From Clostridia bacterium (GTDB taxonomy: Bacteria; Bacillota; Clostridia; Oscillospirales; CAG-272): DNA of 64,000 nucleotides. Shown in pieces: positions 60,200-64,000 of this stretch. The notes beneath the pieces are model-generated. The model was not told the origin of the DNA. It saw only the letters and a list, made by a program, of their open reading frames with translations, and made no database searches. Location of the stretch: assembly GCA_017472695.1 (NCBI GenBank), contig JAFUOQ010000003.1, forward strand, positions 1 through 64,000, written 5' to 3'. The first letter of the stretch is position 1; every line of letters begins with the position of its first letter. A program made the position numbers and the translations under genes.

Positions 60200-60213
60200 T
60201 TTATCTGCACCCC

Positions 60214-61275
60214 CTACTTCAGCTTTACTCGTGGGTCAACAATTGCGTACATAATATCAGACATAAGTATTCCTATTACACTCAATGTAGCAAGGAACAT
60301 ATTATATCCCATAATGAACGGAATGTCACCGTTATTTGTTAAGTTAAGAGCAGTTGTACCAATACCATCAAGACCGAAAATCTTTTCTGTGATGATAGCG
60401 CCCGAGAATAGCGCAGGTATTAGTCCTGCAAGTGTCGTTACAAGTGGGATTAATGTATTTCTAAAGGCGTGCTTGTATATTACCTTACTTTCCTTTAGTC
60501 CCTTTGCTCTGGCTGTACGAATATAGTCAGAGTTTAGAACCTCAAGCATATTGGTTCTTGTCATTCTCATTCTTCCACCAAGGCTCAAAATAGTTATGGT
60601 GAAGATTGGCAAAATGTAATATTTTAGGTTGCCTAAAATACCCATAATACCCGTTGCACTTTGCGATGCGTCAGTTGTACCAGAAACAGGGAAAACAAGG
60701 AAGCGACTAAAGAATTCATAGGCTGACGAGCCCTCGGTGAATATTTTAGCCAAAATGCTTTCCATAAGTCCACCATCACCAAATCCAGCCTTAAAGATGT
60801 TGGCAAAGAAGAAGGATGGAAGTGAAATACCTACCATTACAAGAACTGTAATGAAGTAATCTCTGAATGAATACTGGTGAGTTGCAGCTGTAATTCCTAG
60901 AGGAATTGCAATCAAGAACTCAAATATAGTCGCAATTAAAGCAACGATGAATGACACTGGTAAGCCTTGGAGAATTACCTGTGAAACCGGTTGATTATTA
61001 AGCTTGAATGAACGACCGAGAGTGATAAAGCCATTCTCAAATTCAAACAAGTTACCGAGCCACTCGAAATAGCCCTTTACAATTCCCCAAAAGCTATTAT
61101 CGCCAATGCCGAGCTGCTCACGGATTTTATCAAGAGTTTCTGGCTCTGAATTCATACCCGCGTTAGCAGCAACGAAGTCTACCGGCATTAAACGTACCAA
61201 AAAGTAAATGATAAGGGATACAGCTACTAATATAAGAACAGATAATCCTACTCTTTTTAGTATATATTTTAACAT
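60214..61275 (-). CDS. oppB: Oligopeptide ABC transporter permease OppB
   Basis: 353 residues with six membrane helices. N-terminal LKYILKRVGLSVLILVAVSL and the EAA loop SDYIRTARAKGLKESKVIYK, then HAFRNTLIPLVT, are standard. GGAG precedes ATG, 14 bp behind oppA. Confidence 0.93.
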   Translation of the reverse strand: MLKYILKRVGLSVLILVAVSLIIYFLVRLMPVDFVAANAGMNSEPETLDKIREQLGIGDNSFWGIVKGYFEWLGNLFEFENGFITLGRSFKLNNQPVSQVILQGLPVSFIVALIATIFEFLIAIPLGITAATHQYSFRDYFITVLVMVGISLPSFFFANIFKAGFGDGGLMESILAKIFTEGSSAYEFFSRFLVFPVSGTTDASQSATGIMGILGNLKYYILPIFTITILSLGGRMRMTRTNMLEVLNSDYIRTARAKGLKESKVIYKHAFRNTLIPLVTTLAGLIPALFSGAIITEKIFGLDGIGTTALNLTNNGDIPFIMGYNMFLATLSVIGILMSDIMYAIVDPRVKLK

Positions 61276-61289
61276 TGTATCACTCCAAA

Positions 61290-63929
61290 TTAGTCTTTAA
61301 ATTCAAGCTCCCAAATTCTATCAAGTGGTGATGAATAAGGATTAGATACATCAGGGAATGACTCTGAGTCAATCACGTCTGAATTGTATGCATAAACTAC
61401 GCTTCTTTGATATACAGGAAGCTCAACAGCTAGGTCAAGAAGCAAGCTCATTGCTTCCTTGTAGATAGCAGCACGCTCTTTCTCGTCAAGAATTTCTCTT
61501 GCCTCATCAATCTTTTCGCTGAGGTCGTCAAGAATAGCCTCTTGCTCTCCGCCCTCTGTTCTCAAGTATGAGTAGCCCCATGCTCTTGTACTTGATGCGG
61601 TTGAGTTCTTGTGGTATACCTGATACATATCAGGGTCAAGTGTTGAGCCCCAAGCAGCTGCCCAAACTGTAAGACCACCGCTTGAAAGCTTTGTAAGTGC
61701 TGTTGCATCAGGAACAACCGTGATGTCCCAGCCCATGCTGTTAAGGAGTGCTGCAGCGTCGATAAAGGTTTGGAAGGTTGGGTGGTCTGTTGATGCACCA
61801 GCTATGGTAAATTCAATCTTTAATTTGTCGTCACCAGCCTTAACGCCTGCATCGTCCATAAGTGATTGAATCTTATTTCTTGCTGCTGCCTCACCATCAG
61901 CCATACCGTCGCCATTAGCGTCCTTGCTCCAGTTACCGATGTAAGGATAGTCCTTACCATTTGCGTTATCAAATGAACCGTCCTCATTTGTTGGGTATGC
62001 CCAGCTTACTGTTGACATTGGCCAATAAATTTGCTCGGCTGTACCAGGACGATAGTAGTTTAGTGATGTTGATGTGTTCATAGCACACATAATTGCTTGA
62101 CGAAGCTCAAGGTCTTGAATAATTGATGCGTTAATACCAATATAACCATAACCGAGCTGCTTTTCTTGAATAAAGTCAAAGCCACCCTTGTTGTCTCTTA
62201 AATTAACTAATTTGTCATAGTTTTCATTTGTTAATTGAGGTGAAATATAGTGTACATTTCCACTCTCAAGAAGTGTAATCGCGTCAGCGGCTGGAAGTGC
62301 TTGATAACGAACCTTTTCAATCTTTGCGTTTTCAATATTCTCGCCTACTGTTTCAAACTTATCGTTAGCCTTGAAGTAAACAACGTTATTTGCAAGGAAG
62401 CCTGTACCTGATGGATTGTCCTCGTTTTTAACGTTTGTTGCCTTGTATGCGCCAGCACCAACAGGAACTGCTGTCTTATTTGGATTTTGAATTATATTCT
62501 TCATAAATTCATATTCACCAAATGCAACACCGAATTGGTTGCTTTCAATATCTACAGGATATTTGCTGTCGCCATAGTAATGTTGAGGTGCAACGGAGAA
62601 AGCGAAGTTCCATTTAGCTTTTGGATCTTGTCCCTCAATTGTAATTTGAAGAACGTCGTACTCGTCATCATTTTTAGGAGTTCCGTCCTCGTTGTGCTCT
62701 TGTGCGATTTTGTATGTTGTGCCGTTTACGTTAATTGATGTTTCGTCTGTGTTATGACCGAGGGAAACAATGCCTGAAATGTGGTCATACTTAAGTGTTC
62801 CGTCTGTGGACTTGTTTTCATCAAGAATTACACCCTTTGCCTCGGCTGTGTACTCTGTCAAGAGCTCTGCTGCTGTTGCCCAAGCGGAAAGAATTATATG
62901 AAGCTCTGTTTCAATCTTTGTATTGTATACATAGTCGATTGCATCTTCCTTTGTAGCTACAACATCCTTGTTGTAGTTTGCAGTTACAGACTCAATAACA
63001 CTCTTATCATCTGTTTCCTTGCCGTTAACTACCTTTTTGCCCCACTTAATTGTAACGAAGCCCTCCTCGTGATACATAAAGCGAGCAATCTCGTCCTTGA
63101 AGAAATCATTTGACTTATATGGCTCGGACTCTGTATAAGCGCTTTGTGCCGCTACATAGTCGTCGTTCAATTCTTCCTTGAATAGCTTGAGTGCATATTC
63201 ATAGTCCTCGATAAGTGTTTCGTTTGTTCCACCACCCGCAACTGCAGATACATATCCTTCTGATAGCTTCTTCTTTTTCTCGATAGCCTCTATCATTTCG
63301 TCATAGGTTGCGTTATAACCGCTTTGTTCCTTACCAATAGACATAAATAGGTTGATAAGCTCGTTGATACGCGCTTGTGCTCTTTGAGTAGCCTGTTCAG
63401 TAATAAGCTCGTCTTGGCTTGTGCCAGATGTTGCATTTGACTGGGTTCTATACTCGGTTAAGCCCTTAATCTTTGTTGAGTAGATTGTTGAAGAGCCCGT
63501 GTAGGATGGGTCAAGATATACATAGAGGTTGAAAAGCACGTCCTCCATTGTAAGTGGCTCTCCGTCTGAATACTTAATACCATTCTTTAAAACGAAGGTA
63601 TAAACTGTTTCATCGTTCTTTTTGTCATAGTCTGAAATTTCAAAGTCCTTTGTTACTGTTGCATGGTCCTCACCATATGCAACGTCAACTACACCCTTGA
63701 CATACTCTGATGAGAGCATACCAATTTGTGTCATTGATACAATTGTACCATCAGCTGCTGTTGTTGAGAAGAATGGGTTGAATACACCATCAAAATCCTC
63801 TGACATAATAACGAAGGCATCTGGCTTTTCACCATCACCTGTGTTACTACCACCACAGCTTGAGAAAAGTGCAACTGTACTCATACACATAGCAAGACAA
63901 AGTACAAGTGCTAAAATTCTCTTTTTCAT
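61290..63929 (-). CDS. oppA: Oligopeptide-binding lipoprotein OppA
   Basis: 879 residues, against about 540-600 for typical SBP_bac_5 proteins. Lipoprotein signal with lipobox LFSSC (Cys25). The N-lobe (about 38-150, YTFVLKNGIKYSDGEPLTMED) is followed by an insertion of about 250 to 300 residues with predicted helices (TQRAQARINELINLFMSIGK; DEMIEAIEKKKKLSEGYVSA), then the C-lobe (VRYQALPAADAITLLESGN onward). Delivers peptides to OppBCDF. It heads the operon. The insertion may alter ligand size or surface contacts. Confidence 0.92.
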   Translation of the reverse strand: MKKRILALVLCLAMCMSTVALFSSCGGSNTGDGEKPDAFVIMSEDFDGVFNPFFSTTAADGTIVSMTQIGMLSSEYVKGVVDVAYGEDHATVTKDFEISDYDKKNDETVYTFVLKNGIKYSDGEPLTMEDVLFNLYVYLDPSYTGSSTIYSTKIKGLTEYRTQSNATSGTSQDELITEQATQRAQARINELINLFMSIGKEQSGYNATYDEMIEAIEKKKKLSEGYVSAVAGGGTNETLIEDYEYALKLFKEELNDDYVAAQSAYTESEPYKSNDFFKDEIARFMYHEEGFVTIKWGKKVVNGKETDDKSVIESVTANYNKDVVATKEDAIDYVYNTKIETELHIILSAWATAAELLTEYTAEAKGVILDENKSTDGTLKYDHISGIVSLGHNTDETSINVNGTTYKIAQEHNEDGTPKNDDEYDVLQITIEGQDPKAKWNFAFSVAPQHYYGDSKYPVDIESNQFGVAFGEYEFMKNIIQNPNKTAVPVGAGAYKATNVKNEDNPSGTGFLANNVVYFKANDKFETVGENIENAKIEKVRYQALPAADAITLLESGNVHYISPQLTNENYDKLVNLRDNKGGFDFIQEKQLGYGYIGINASIIQDLELRQAIMCAMNTSTSLNYYRPGTAEQIYWPMSTVSWAYPTNEDGSFDNANGKDYPYIGNWSKDANGDGMADGEAAARNKIQSLMDDAGVKAGDDKLKIEFTIAGASTDHPTFQTFIDAAALLNSMGWDITVVPDATALTKLSSGGLTVWAAAWGSTLDPDMYQVYHKNSTASSTRAWGYSYLRTEGGEQEAILDDLSEKIDEAREILDEKERAAIYKEAMSLLLDLAVELPVYQRSVVYAYNSDVIDSESFPDVSNPYSSPLDRIWELEFKD

Positions 63930-64000
63930 TTTGTTTTCTCCTTTTGTATATGTAAAATTTTAATAAGCATTAATTATTCGGTTTCCTTTTGCTCGAACAC

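Noticed and set aside
56373-63929. Nickel or dipeptide-specific transporter instead of oligopeptide
   Set aside because: Cannot be excluded by eye, but gene order and the ATPases' C-terminal domain fit the general oligopeptide class, so a narrower name was not used.

Overview
The window looks like a chromosomal segment of a low-GC, spore-forming, anaerobic, gut-type member of the Clostridia (Bacillota). The signs are a SPOCS/LysM spore-coat-type protein, the order rimP-nusA-rnpM-ylxQ-infB, ZapA, U32 and Maf proteins, BspA-like leucine-rich-repeat surface proteins, a DUF1538/PII pair, many glycoside hydrolases, and nearly perfect sigma-A promoters with 17-nt spacers. The genus cannot be fixed from the sequence alone.

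Layout. 1-19,000 is mostly housekeeping: uvrA, a membrane protein, a SPOCS-LysM protein, serS, a phosphoribosyltransferase, a PlsC-like acyltransferase, an endonuclease III fused to a GNAT domain, maf, a U32 protein, zapA, proBA-thiI and a large BspA-like protein. 19,200-20,700 holds a probable 6S RNA, a DUF1292 protein and a PnuC transporter. 20,700-26,560 is an accessory stretch. It begins at a truncated tRNA-Ser next to an intact tRNA-Ser(CGA) and carries hairpin arrays, a SUKH-like protein, two XRE regulators, a radical SAM protein, a probable type I toxin-antitoxin module, a dead aldo/keto reductase and a 399-bp hairpin element with 20-bp terminal inverted repeats.

26,550-37,550 is a carbohydrate-foraging region. 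It holds two more BspA-like proteins, a GH5-like and a GH43-like enzyme, an AraC regulator, and a leftward operon of a sugar isomerase-like protein, a GH30 and a GH29-like enzyme behind a palindromic operator. A GIY-YIG gene sits between long direct repeats. 37,600-44,400 carries tRNA-Arg, a CoiA-like protein, an EamA exporter, dusB, a small DUF6472-like protein, cysS and a CPBP protease. Here dispersed repeats have been inserted together with duplicated gene starts. 44,400-49,740 is the rimP-nusA-infB operon. 50,000-56,300 has a ThrH-like phosphatase, DUF1538/PII, a lexA-small ORF-dinB SOS operon and trmO. 56,370-63,930 is a leftward oligopeptide ABC transporter operon.

The most unusual material is non-coding. 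It comprises (1) a convergent toxin mRNA/antisense RNA module with an alternative anti-Shine-Dalgarno pairing and overlapping reading frames; (2) two neighbouring loci, dusB and the DUF6472-like gene, where a dispersed repeat is bracketed by copies of the gene start, so the ribosome-binding site differs from the ancestral one; (3) arrays of small unrelated hairpins beside tRNA genes; and (4) an inverted pair of hairpin motifs whose stems differ by compensatory changes. Family assignments come from recognised motifs and gene order; no database searches were run.
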